A DNA stretch of 64,000 bases from Rhizobium leguminosarum (GTDB lineage Bacteria; Pseudomonadota; Alphaproteobacteria; Rhizobiales; Rhizobiaceae). Below the pieces are notes generated by a model. That model made no database searches, was not told the origin of the DNA, and was given only the letters and a program-made list of their open reading frames with translations. Positions 55,375 through 63,293 of the stretch are shown in pieces. The position numbers and the translations under genes are program-made. Where the stretch lies: contig NZ_CP025012.1 of NCBI RefSeq assembly GCF_002953715.1, positions 3,534,001 through 3,598,000 of the forward strand. Direction: 5' to 3'. Numbering within the stretch: position 1 is the stretch's first letter; every line of letters begins with the position of its first letter.

Positions 55375-55826
55375 ACGCGCAACTCCACGCAGACTAATTG
55401 ATTTACTGTCTTGAGCGACATTCGTAATGCGTTAAATTATAAAGTCAAATAGTAATAAAATAAAAATCTCGTGTTTAAACTATACATAATTATGATGCCT
55501 CCTCACATTTATATATAATAAAATTCATATTGAATTCTACCCCAAGAAAATCCTTGAGGCTGCGCGACGGTTTTTATACAATTTGTGACAGTTGCCAACC
55601 CGTAGAATAAGTTAACAACTATAAGAGTAATATAAGAATATAAAATAAATATGAATAACGCCTCCGTTATATATTTCAATAACCAAGGTAATATTTTAAA
55701 TAGTCAAAAGAATTTCTTCAGAGTATAAGGAAATTATTGAAGATTGTGACCTCGGTCACAGACATCAAACTTGCATTAAAACAAGCTTTGGCTGTGATTT
55801 CTGGGGTTTGTCTAACGGAGACGCGG
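55375..55826. promoter_or_regulatory. Regulatory region between crp copy 2 and exoY copy 2, with a Crp-type operator
   Basis: This very AT-rich 452-base gap is unlike the GC-rich flanks. At 55745-55760 it contains TGTGACC-TC-GGTCACA, seven-base arms matching the CRP/FNR pattern TGTGA-N6-TCACA, 66 bases before the exoY copy 2 ATG. The corresponding position of module 1 has a weaker version. An in-frame TTG at 55737 would put this dyad inside the exoY gene, another reason to prefer the later start. Confidence 0.7.
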
Positions 55827-56483
55827 ATGGCGGGAAAAAATCAGGGCGTCAACCCAACCAAACCTTGGCGGGATTTCGCCAGGGTTCGACAGGAAAGGCG
55901 TCCATTCAATTCGTCACAATCCCATAGGATCAGCAGAATTCTGAAGCGTGCATTGGACATCATCATTGCGGCAAGTGTCTTATTCCTTCTGTCGCCGCTC
56001 CTTCTGTCGGTGGCAGTCATCATAACGCTAAGTGATTGGGGGCCTGTATTCAATTCCCATCGTCGGCTCGGTCATAAGGGAAAAGAGTTTGGTTGCCTCG
56101 AGTTTCGTACGACAAGAGCCGACGCAACGGCCAAAGCGCAGGTCACTGTCGTCGGCGATATTTTGAGACGATCGAGCCTCGCCAAGCTTCCGCAATTGAT
56201 CAATGTGTTGCTGGGTCAAATGAGCCTCGTCGGGCCCCGCGCCATTACCAAAGAAGAGCTGTCGCGTTACGGTGAACATGCTTACGCCTACATGGCCGTC
56301 CGCCCCGGCCTGACTGGCCATTGGCAGACCAGCGGGCGCAACGACCTCAGCTATCAGAATAGAGTTTCCCTCGACGTCGAGTATTTGTCTAAATGGACGC
56401 TCGCGCTGGATTTTGCGATCATGGCAAAAACACTCTCCGCCCTGCTGTCGCGGCAGGCCCTACTGCCCAGGGTGGACTCCTAA
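55827..56483 (+). CDS. ExoY-like protein with destroyed catalytic site (copy 2, probable pseudoenzyme)
   Basis: A 218-residue protein. ATG 55827 (MAGKNQGV) is used because GGAG lies six bases before it, matching the GGAGAC context of copy 1. It retains the membrane segment (RALDIIIAASVLFLLSPLLL), GPVFNSHRRLG and VRPGLTGHWQTSGRND. Compared with copy 1 it lacks 24 residues after FRTMK/FRTTR, changes KFRTMK to EFRTTR, replaces the catalytic DELPQL by AKLPQL (A119-K120), and has GPRA for GPRP. The frame is intact, so the protein is probably made but cannot catalyse phosphosugar transfer. Its TAA stop is the start of a RIME-like element. Confidence 0.85.
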   Translation: MAGKNQGVNPTKPWRDFARVRQERRPFNSSQSHRISRILKRALDIIIAASVLFLLSPLLLSVAVIITLSDWGPVFNSHRRLGHKGKEFGCLEFRTTRADATAKAQVTVVGDILRRSSLAKLPQLINVLLGQMSLVGPRAITKEELSRYGEHAYAYMAVRPGLTGHWQTSGRNDLSYQNRVSLDVEYLSKWTLALDFAIMAKTLSALLSRQALLPRVDS

Positions 56484-56588
56484 AGCATATCGCGCAGAAG
56501 TGTGCAGCGGTTTTGCGACAACGACATGCGTTGGAAATAAAGATCTAAAGCGTGAGGAGTGAACCTGAAGGATTGCGCCGCGCTTTAG
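56481..56588 (+). repeat. RIME-like element, full copy
   Basis: TAAAGCATATCGCGCAGAAG, GCGGTTTTGCGAC, CGACATGCG, then AAAGCGTGAGGAGTG...GCGCCGCGCTTTAG; 108 bases with two palindromes, very similar to the copy at 38612. Its first three bases are the exoY copy 2 stop codon. It occupies the place where the co-polymerase-to-polymerase genes lie in module 1. Confidence 0.8.
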
Positions 56589-56634
56589 ACATCCTGACAT
56601 AGCGCAAACACCGAGCATCCTGCCGCCTCAGTCA

Positions 56635-56934
56635 TTATCCATGAGGACGCTTGCCTGTGACATGGGAGCGATCGGCGATGGCGTTCTTTTTCCGGCGCTT
56701 TTGATTATGCCCCCACAACGAGAAGGCGAATAGACCCGCCAGATAGCATATCTCCATCAACACAAGCACTTCGAGGCAAGAAACGATCGCTTCCGTCAAG
56801 GAGGAGCCTTTTAGCAGGGTCACGGCGCCCAAGGCCGCGACCACCAGAAATGCGAAGGTTGCAAAGGCCCAAGCGCGAATGGTTGCTCCGGCGGCGATGG
56901 AGACGGCAACCACGATGAGCGTGCTGTTCAGCAT
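56635..56934 (-). CDS. Small membrane protein, ExoX/SyrA-like (copy 2)
   Basis: A 99-residue paralogue of the protein at 51757-52059. Shared segments are SIAAGA-IRAWAFA-FAFLV, GSS, LMEI-YLAG, N--AD and the ending RP-G. The membrane layout is the same and no disabling change is visible. GAGAGGAA precedes the ATG. It sits beside exoY copy 2, as exoX does beside exoY in S. meliloti, and may restrain polysaccharide production; the role is inferred. Confidence 0.7.
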   Translation of the reverse strand: MLNSTLIVVAVSIAAGATIRAWAFATFAFLVVAALGAVTLLKGSSLTEAIVSCLEVLVLMEICYLAGLFAFSLWGHNQKRRKKNAIADRSHVTGKRPHG

Positions 56935-57080
56935 TATTCTGTTCCTCTCTTCACACCTCCTTCAAGCCACCGCCAGCCCTCAATGACATGACAAAACCCA
57001 AAGTCAGAACGAAGTCCGATCAAAGTATTTTATCGATTACGGTTAAAATATTGCTAACACCCGCCCAATAACTCGGCTGA

Positions 57081-57233
57081 GCCACGCCGGAGAATATTCG
57101 ACTATTCATCCAACAGGGCCACTCCATCGTCAAAAACCAAGAAATTCATGGATATAGCAGCTGGAAAGATTTAGGCACCGAAGGCTTATACAGAAGCCGG
57201 GGATGCGGTTACGGCATTATCTCGCCGAACTGA
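57081..57233 (+). pseudogene. Remnant of the 3' end of a GT2 gene (counterpart of 53410-54432)
   Basis: A 51-codon frame bounded by TGA on both sides encodes SIVKNQEIHGYSSWKDLGTE followed by GLYRSRG, which aligns with the C-terminus of the GT2 protein ending at 54432 (TYRSWKDLSDHGLIQGEG). There is no start codon or ribosome site, and the rest of the gene is missing. It lies on the same strand and in the same order after the ExoX-like gene as in module 1. The rest of the 546-base gap (56935-57080 and 57234-57480) holds nothing recognisable. Confidence 0.6.
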
Positions 57234-57480
57234 ACATTCATTTTTTCCGAAAAAAATAAGTTTAGTCATACGCCTAGGATGAGCGCATCGACGGTATCAG
57301 GGTTGGGTAACAGCCTACGCAGCACTCGGCCCCTATGCCGGACCCCGATGTTCATCAGTGGTGATGGGTCAGGCAACAACGAAACAGGGCTCGCGGCGAT
57401 GGCGAGCCCTGCTGACCTCTTTGTCGGTTAAGCACCTGCGATGGAATTGCCAGCCTCGAGGCCGGTTTCGACAGACAAGC

Positions 57481-58590
57481 CTATTTCGAGACTGCACCGG
57501 CCAATTGTCGTTTTGCGCCGCGTTGGAGCCTGAAGTTTTCCAGCCAGGTGACTTGCTTCCTCAATTTCAGCGCTGGCTTTTCGATGAATCTCCACGAGAA
57601 GGCGGCAAAGCAAGTGGCAATGATACTGCAGACAATGCCGTTCAGCCACCAGTTATGCGCCCAAGGCCCGAGCGCTACGAACGCCTGTTGGATCGGATAG
57701 CCATAGAGGAAGACGCCGTAGGAGTAGTCGGCTCCACGCAGGACGCCAAGCTTGCGGGGCGAGGTGAGACCAAGGAAGACGGTGACATAGCCCATGGCCG
57801 GAATGGCAACGAAGTCACCAAAGGAGGTGAACCAATAGGCCCATAGTATGAATGCCACCGAGGCGAGGAAAATTCGGATATCCCAAAGAACCTTGTCCTT
57901 GTAGAGATAGAAGGTCACCCCCACAAGAAAAGCACAAATGAGCAGATTGCCCGACGCAGTCGTCGGCATATTCGCCCAATCACTTTCATGTTTCCAATAT
58001 CTTGCGATACCGAAGCTTATGATCAAGGCGGGCGTTACGATGAGGGCAATCACCCGCCGCCTGACGACGCCGAGCAAGAAGAGGGCGGCGATCACCGCAT
58101 AGCACTCAAGCTCGAAGGGCACGGTCCAAAGCTGCCCATTCACCATCGCGGCATCAGGATTATCCAGGAATACCCCGGGAAGATTGAAGTGAATGTGCCC
58201 TGTGACATTCATCAGATATGTAAAGAACTGAGGATCGGTGAAATAGTCACGCAGGTCATACTCTGTATAGATCGCTCCGAGTATAAAGGCAGCCAGCAAT
58301 ACCTCAACCGCAAGAGCAGGGTAGATCCGGATAAATCGGTTACCGAGAAAGGAGATCAATGTCTTCGATCGTTCAAGACTGCCAGCCACCAGGAACCCGC
58401 TCAGGACAAAGAACATCGGCAGCACTGACTTGATAACAGGGCGGAAGGGTGACTCCCAGAGAAACAGGTCATCGCCGTACGTGACGCGGGCTGTATGTAT
58501 CCAAAGCACTGAAAAGGCTAACAGTAATCGCATATAATCGAATCCTGTCGGTCGCCCGTTCGCTTGATCAAGCTTTTCGCCGAGAAACAT
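57481..58590 (-). CDS. Acyltransferase family 3 membrane protein (OafA/ExoZ-like)
   Basis: The 369-residue protein has about ten membrane segments. The family signature near the start is FDYMRLLLAFSVLWIHTARV with its conserved His, followed by FFVLSGFLVAGSL and NRFIRIYPALAVEVLLA; WTVPFELECYAVIA supplies a second conserved region and YSYGVFLYGYPIQQ a third. AAGGGG lies five bases before ATG 58590; the frame extends upstream without support. It probably adds acetyl groups to an exopolysaccharide. It lies next to the decayed module, so its polymer may be that of the main locus. Confidence 0.87.
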   Translation of the reverse strand: MFLGEKLDQANGRPTGFDYMRLLLAFSVLWIHTARVTYGDDLFLWESPFRPVIKSVLPMFFVLSGFLVAGSLERSKTLISFLGNRFIRIYPALAVEVLLAAFILGAIYTEYDLRDYFTDPQFFTYLMNVTGHIHFNLPGVFLDNPDAAMVNGQLWTVPFELECYAVIAALFLLGVVRRRVIALIVTPALIISFGIARYWKHESDWANMPTTASGNLLICAFLVGVTFYLYKDKVLWDIRIFLASVAFILWAYWFTSFGDFVAIPAMGYVTVFLGLTSPRKLGVLRGADYSYGVFLYGYPIQQAFVALGPWAHNWWLNGIVCSIIATCFAAFSWRFIEKPALKLRKQVTWLENFRLQRGAKRQLAGAVSK

Positions 58591-58844
58591 CTGTGCCCCT
58601 TTCAGAAGTATTGACTCGATTTGGAATGGCAAGCCGTTGCCGCAGAGCAGCGGCGGCATCATTGCCGGATCGGAGCCGCGTGTCAGTGACCACAGGTACA
58701 TCAGGTAAAAATTGAACGAGAGAGCACCCTCTCCCGAAGACGCATCTCTGACCATCAACCCATGGCCCCTGTGCTTCCCGAGGGGCCCTGCGACGGTCGG
58801 AGTTGGAATCCAGGTGATCGGGCAGCGGATTGGATGAGGAGACT

Positions 58845-61163
58845 ATGAAATTTCTGGCTACCCTATTTTGTCTTGTTCTCGCCTTTATCGGATTGGGGTT
58901 GATCGGAGGCGGCGCCTGGCTGCTGCGCCTCGGCGGCTCGCCCTATTACGCGATCGTTGGGCTTTCTTATGTGGTTGGCGCGTTTCTGCTGTGGCGCCGG
59001 AAGATATCAGGCAGCCTCATCGTCCTGTTTGTCGCTGTTTTCACCCTTCCCTGGGCGTTATGGGAGTCGGGTCTAAATTTTTGGGCGCTTTTTGCCCGCT
59101 TGATGTCCCCCATCGCGCTGGCAGGCTTTGCGCTTCTCTTTGCGCCGTCGTGTTCTCCGAGCGCCAACCGGAAGGTCTTTTATGCCGGCGCCTTGGTGGC
59201 CGCTCTCATCTTTGTCGCGGGCTTCGGTCTCAGCTTCGTACCGCACGGCATCATCCGTCCATCCGCCGACATCACCACCTACAAGCCCGCCAAGGGCGAC
59301 AACGCTCCCTCCGACTGGACATCCTATGGCCGCACCACGGCAGGAGATCGTTATTCCCCATTCGATCAGATCAACCGCGGCAATGTGTCCAAGCTCGATC
59401 TAGCCTGGACATATCGCACCGGAAAAAGCGATGGCGCCGATCAGAACACGCCTCTGCAGATCGGCGATACGGTCTACACCTGCACGCCGACAGATGTGAT
59501 CGCAGCGCTCGATGCAGACACCGGCAAACCCCGCTGGACCTTCGATCCGAAAGCAACTGCGCCTTACTGGCAACGCTGCCGCGGTCTCGGCTACTACAAG
59601 ATGCCAAAGGAAGCCCAGTCCCCCGATGGTCTCTGTAACGAGCGTTTGGTGCAGACGACGATTGATGCCCGTCTCCTGGAGATCGACAGCAAGACTGGCG
59701 TTCCCTGCAAGGGCTTCGGAGACAATGGCACCGTGCAACTTTCCCAGGGCATGGGTGAAGTCAAGACAGGCTATTATTTCCAGACATCGGCGCCGCTGAT
59801 TGCCCGCAACCTGATCGTCGTCGGAGGCTGGGTCACGGACAATCAGGAGATCGGCGAACCCTCGGGCGTCATCCGCGCGTTCAACGTCGTCACCGGCGAA
59901 CTCGAATGGGCATGGGATCTCGGCAATCCTGAGATCACCAAACTCCCGCCGGAGGGCCAGACTTACACACGGGCCACCCCCAACATGTGGACGACGGCCG
60001 CATTCGACGACAAGCTTGGTCTTATCTATGCGCCGCTCGGCAATACCACCCCGGATTATTACGGCGTCAACCGCCCTGATTTCGCCGATCAGTACAACGC
60101 GACATTGGTGGCGCTCGATGTGACGACGGGTCGCGAGAAATGGAAATTCCAGACCGTGCATCACGACATCTGGGACTATGACCTGCCGGCCCAACCCGTC
60201 CTGATCGACCTGCCTGACGGCAATGGCGCCACTGTGCCTGCTCTGCTGCAGACCACAAAACGCGGGCAGCTTTTTCTCCTCGACCGCCGGACCGGCACAC
60301 CGCTTGCCGAAGTTCAGGAGAAGCCGGTCCCGCAGCAAGGCGGCGTGCCCGAAGAGAAACTCTCCCCGACGCAGCCCTACTCCGTCGGCATGCCGACAAT
60401 CGGTGCGGAGCGCGTGACGGAGCAGACGGCCTGGGGCCTGACGATGTTCGATCAGCTGGCATGCCGCATCGCCTTCCGCAAGATGCGCTACGACGGCGAT
60501 TTCACCCCGATCGGGACGCAGTATGCGATCCAGCAGCCGGGAAATCTGGGCGGCCTCAATTGGGGAAGCGTATCGGTCGATCTGCCCAACAACCGGGTCT
60601 TCATGAACGATATCCGCGTCCCCAGTCTCTTCGCACTCATTCCGCGCGAGGAGTATGTCGACTTTGCCCTCACCACGACCGCGCACGGCCCCTCGGCACC
60701 GCAACGAGGCACACCTTACGCCATGGCCACCGAAATGTGGACGTCGAGGCTCCGCGTTCCCTGCACGCAGCCGCCCTTCGGTAGCGTCACCGCAGTGGAT
60801 CTGAGCACCCGCAAGATCGCCTGGCAGGTTCCGGCCGGCACCGCCGAAGAACTCGGGCCCTTTAAGATCAAAACCAAACTGCCTATGCCGATGGGTCTGC
60901 CGAGCTACGCCGGCACGTCCGCGACCGCCGGCGGCGTCGTCTTTTTCGCTGGCTTCCAGGATTATTATATCCGCGCCTATGACGCCGAGAACGGTGCCGA
61001 GCTCTGGAAATATCCCCTGCCGGTCGGCTCGAGCGCGACGCCCATGACCTATGTCTCACCGAAAACAGGCAAGCAATATGTCCTTATATCGGTTGGCGGC
61101 GCACCCTACTCGAAGGATATCGGCGACTACGTCCTTGCCTTCTCGCTGAAAGACGGAAATTAG
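58845..61163 (+). CDS. gcd: Membrane-bound PQQ-dependent glucose dehydrogenase
   Basis: A 772-residue protein, against about 796 in E. coli. The N-terminal part (1-140) has about five membrane segments that bind ubiquinone; the rest is an eight-bladed PQQ propeller. Seen are DWTSYGRTTAGDRYSPFDQI, RCRGLGYY, HHDIWDYDLPAQPVLID (with the catalytic/PQQ aspartate), TTKRGQLFLLDRRTG (PQQ lysine) and NLGGLNWGSVSVD. It oxidises glucose to gluconolactone in the periplasm and reduces ubiquinone. GAGGAG lies five bases before ATG 58845. No pqq synthesis genes are in the window, so PQQ must come from elsewhere. Confidence 0.95.
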   Translation: MKFLATLFCLVLAFIGLGLIGGGAWLLRLGGSPYYAIVGLSYVVGAFLLWRRKISGSLIVLFVAVFTLPWALWESGLNFWALFARLMSPIALAGFALLFAPSCSPSANRKVFYAGALVAALIFVAGFGLSFVPHGIIRPSADITTYKPAKGDNAPSDWTSYGRTTAGDRYSPFDQINRGNVSKLDLAWTYRTGKSDGADQNTPLQIGDTVYTCTPTDVIAALDADTGKPRWTFDPKATAPYWQRCRGLGYYKMPKEAQSPDGLCNERLVQTTIDARLLEIDSKTGVPCKGFGDNGTVQLSQGMGEVKTGYYFQTSAPLIARNLIVVGGWVTDNQEIGEPSGVIRAFNVVTGELEWAWDLGNPEITKLPPEGQTYTRATPNMWTTAAFDDKLGLIYAPLGNTTPDYYGVNRPDFADQYNATLVALDVTTGREKWKFQTVHHDIWDYDLPAQPVLIDLPDGNGATVPALLQTTKRGQLFLLDRRTGTPLAEVQEKPVPQQGGVPEEKLSPTQPYSVGMPTIGAERVTEQTAWGLTMFDQLACRIAFRKMRYDGDFTPIGTQYAIQQPGNLGGLNWGSVSVDLPNNRVFMNDIRVPSLFALIPREEYVDFALTTTAHGPSAPQRGTPYAMATEMWTSRLRVPCTQPPFGSVTAVDLSTRKIAWQVPAGTAEELGPFKIKTKLPMPMGLPSYAGTSATAGGVVFFAGFQDYYIRAYDAENGAELWKYPLPVGSSATPMTYVSPKTGKQYVLISVGGAPYSKDIGDYVLAFSLKDGN

Positions 61164-61307
61164 CCGCGGGTATCGCGTAAGCTTCACCGACTATCTTCAA
61201 GTCCAGGGATCGCCACGGGATCGCTTCTCAGCCAATGGAAGCGGATTTGGCGGCGTTGCTGGTCACACTGTGTTATTTTGGTCCGACGAGCAACTGAGGC
61301 TACGAGC

Positions 61308-63098
61308 GTGACGCGAAAACTGGCGGCGATCCTGGTCGCAGATATGGTCGGCTACAGCCGCCTCGCCGGTGCCGACGAGGATCGCATCTTGGCGCGACTG
61401 AGAACACTGCGCAGCGATCTGGTCGATCCGACCATCGCTGTGCACAATGGCCGTGTCGTCAAGCGTACCGGTGACGGAAGCCTCATCGAGTTTCGCAGCG
61501 TGGTGGACGCCGTGCGCTGCGCGATCGAGGTGCAGACTGCCATGGTCGAGCGCAATATCGGCGTGCCGCCAGAGCATCGCATCGAGTTCCGGGTCGGGAT
61601 CCATCTGGGCGATGTGGTGGAGGAGAGTGACGGCGACTTGATGGGCGACGGCGTCAATATCGCCGCGCGGTTGGAGGGAGTTGCCAAGCCCGGCGGCATC
61701 TGTCTCTCCGAAGACGCCTACCGGCAAGTAAAAGCGCGGTTTGATTTTGCCGTGACCGACCTCGGTCAAATCCAGCTCAAGAATATCGCTGAGCCGATGC
61801 GGGTCTATTCGCTTCAGATCGGAACCCCGCAGCCGAACCCAGCACGACAAGCGCAGCCGGCCGCAACGAAAATGCCTTCGGCTGCGGCCGCTCCCGATAA
61901 ACCCTCCATCGCCGTACTGGCGTTCAACAACATGAGCGGCGACGCCGAACAGGAGTATTTCTCCGACGGCATCAGCGAGGACATCATCACCGACCTCTCG
62001 AAGCTATCCGAGTTGCACGTGATCGCCCGCAACTCATCCTTCGTCTACAAGAATGTAACAGCCTCCGTGCCTGAGATGGCCAAGGCGCTCGGCGTTCGCT
62101 ATGTCCTCGAGGGCAGCGTGCGCAAGGCCGGCAACCGCGTGCGTGTCACGGCCCAATTGATCGACGCCAGCAACGGCGGACATATCTGGGCCAGCCGCTT
62201 CGATCGCGACCTCACCGACATTTTTGCGGTTCAGGATGAACTCACACAAGAGATCGTGGCGGCGCTCAGGCTGAACCTCACGCATGGCGACCAGGATCGG
62301 TTGGCAAAGGGGCGTGCAATCAATGTCAGCGCATACGAGTTGTTATTGCGTGGCCGCGAGCAGGCGTCGGGCCATACCCGAACCGGAAATATAGCGGCCC
62401 GCAGCCTGGCGGCCGACGCCCTCGCCATCGATCCGGAATATGCGGCCGCCCAAGCACTCATCTCCTTCACTCACGTACTCGACTACGTCAACGCCTGGAG
62501 CAACGATCCGGAAGGGTCACTGCTGATCGGGATGGATCTCGCGCAGCAGGCCGTGGAGATGGCCGAGGAACAGCCCAACGGCCACTTCGCACTGGGCATG
62601 GCTTGCATGTGGAACCGGGAACTGGACCGGGCGCGGGCAGAAGTGCAGCAGGGCCTCGCGCTATCGCCCAACTCCGCCGAGCTCCTGAGACTGATGGCCC
62701 ATATCCAGATATTCTCCGGCGATCCCGCCGGCGCCCTGGAAACACTCGATGCATCGATGCGGCTTGACCCGCACCATCCGGAAATTCTCTTCCAATTTCT
62801 CGCCGATGCGCACTTTTCTCTCGGCGAATATGAGCATGCAATTGCAGCCATTGAGCAGCGGCTCCAACAAAACTCCCAATCGGAGACCGCCTACGCCCTG
62901 CTTGCCTCATGTTACGGCCACCTCGGCCGCTCGGAGGAGAGCCGTCAGGCCTGGGAAAAGGCGCTCCGGATCAATCCCAATTTCTCTGTAGAACGCCGCC
63001 GCCGCGTCCTTCCATTTCGAAACCCCGAGGACTTTAACCGCCGCGTGGAAGGACTCCGTAAGGCAGGACTTACAATTCCGAATCTTGGTCGATGCTGA
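61308..63098 (+). CDS. Class III adenylate cyclase with TolB-like and TPR domains
   Basis: A 596-residue protein. The GTG at 61308 has GAGG eight bases upstream; an in-frame TTG at 61278 is unsupported. The cyclase domain (about 1-170) has the metal aspartates D12 (LVADMVGYSRL) and D56 (KRTGDGSLIEF), adenine-specifying K52, and GDGVNIAARLEG. A linker rich in A and P leads to a TolB-like N-terminal domain (SIAVLAFNNMSGDAEQEYFSDGISEDI) and a series of TPR helices. No membrane segment is present. Rhizobia carry many such cyclases with unclear inputs. A paralogue follows 195 bases downstream. Confidence 0.9.
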   Translation: MTRKLAAILVADMVGYSRLAGADEDRILARLRTLRSDLVDPTIAVHNGRVVKRTGDGSLIEFRSVVDAVRCAIEVQTAMVERNIGVPPEHRIEFRVGIHLGDVVEESDGDLMGDGVNIAARLEGVAKPGGICLSEDAYRQVKARFDFAVTDLGQIQLKNIAEPMRVYSLQIGTPQPNPARQAQPAATKMPSAAAAPDKPSIAVLAFNNMSGDAEQEYFSDGISEDIITDLSKLSELHVIARNSSFVYKNVTASVPEMAKALGVRYVLEGSVRKAGNRVRVTAQLIDASNGGHIWASRFDRDLTDIFAVQDELTQEIVAALRLNLTHGDQDRLAKGRAINVSAYELLLRGREQASGHTRTGNIAARSLAADALAIDPEYAAAQALISFTHVLDYVNAWSNDPEGSLLIGMDLAQQAVEMAEEQPNGHFALGMACMWNRELDRARAEVQQGLALSPNSAELLRLMAHIQIFSGDPAGALETLDASMRLDPHHPEILFQFLADAHFSLGEYEHAIAAIEQRLQQNSQSETAYALLASCYGHLGRSEESRQAWEKALRINPNFSVERRRRVLPFRNPEDFNRRVEGLRKAGLTIPNLGRC

Positions 63099-63293
63099 AG
63101 GAAGCTGCTGTCTGGCCGATATCGCGGACAGCCCATTCTACGGACGGACGCGCGATAGGCCTCTCAGATTACGCCCTCTCCACGAGAGCATGTGGCCGGC
63201 GAACGTGATGCCACTTCGGGCAACTCTGATAGCAACGGCATGGCACCTGCTGTAAGATAACGGTAAGGGATCGGACACCCGGAAAGAGCTGGT

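Noticed and set aside
55737..55826. TTG at 55737 as the start of exoY copy 2, adding 30 residues
   Set aside because: No ribosome site, it would place the Crp-type dyad inside the gene, and the ATG at 55827 matches the start context of copy 1.
59400..60704. A 434-codon minus-strand open frame opposite gcd
   Set aside because: Shadow of gcd, which has complete PQQ motifs.
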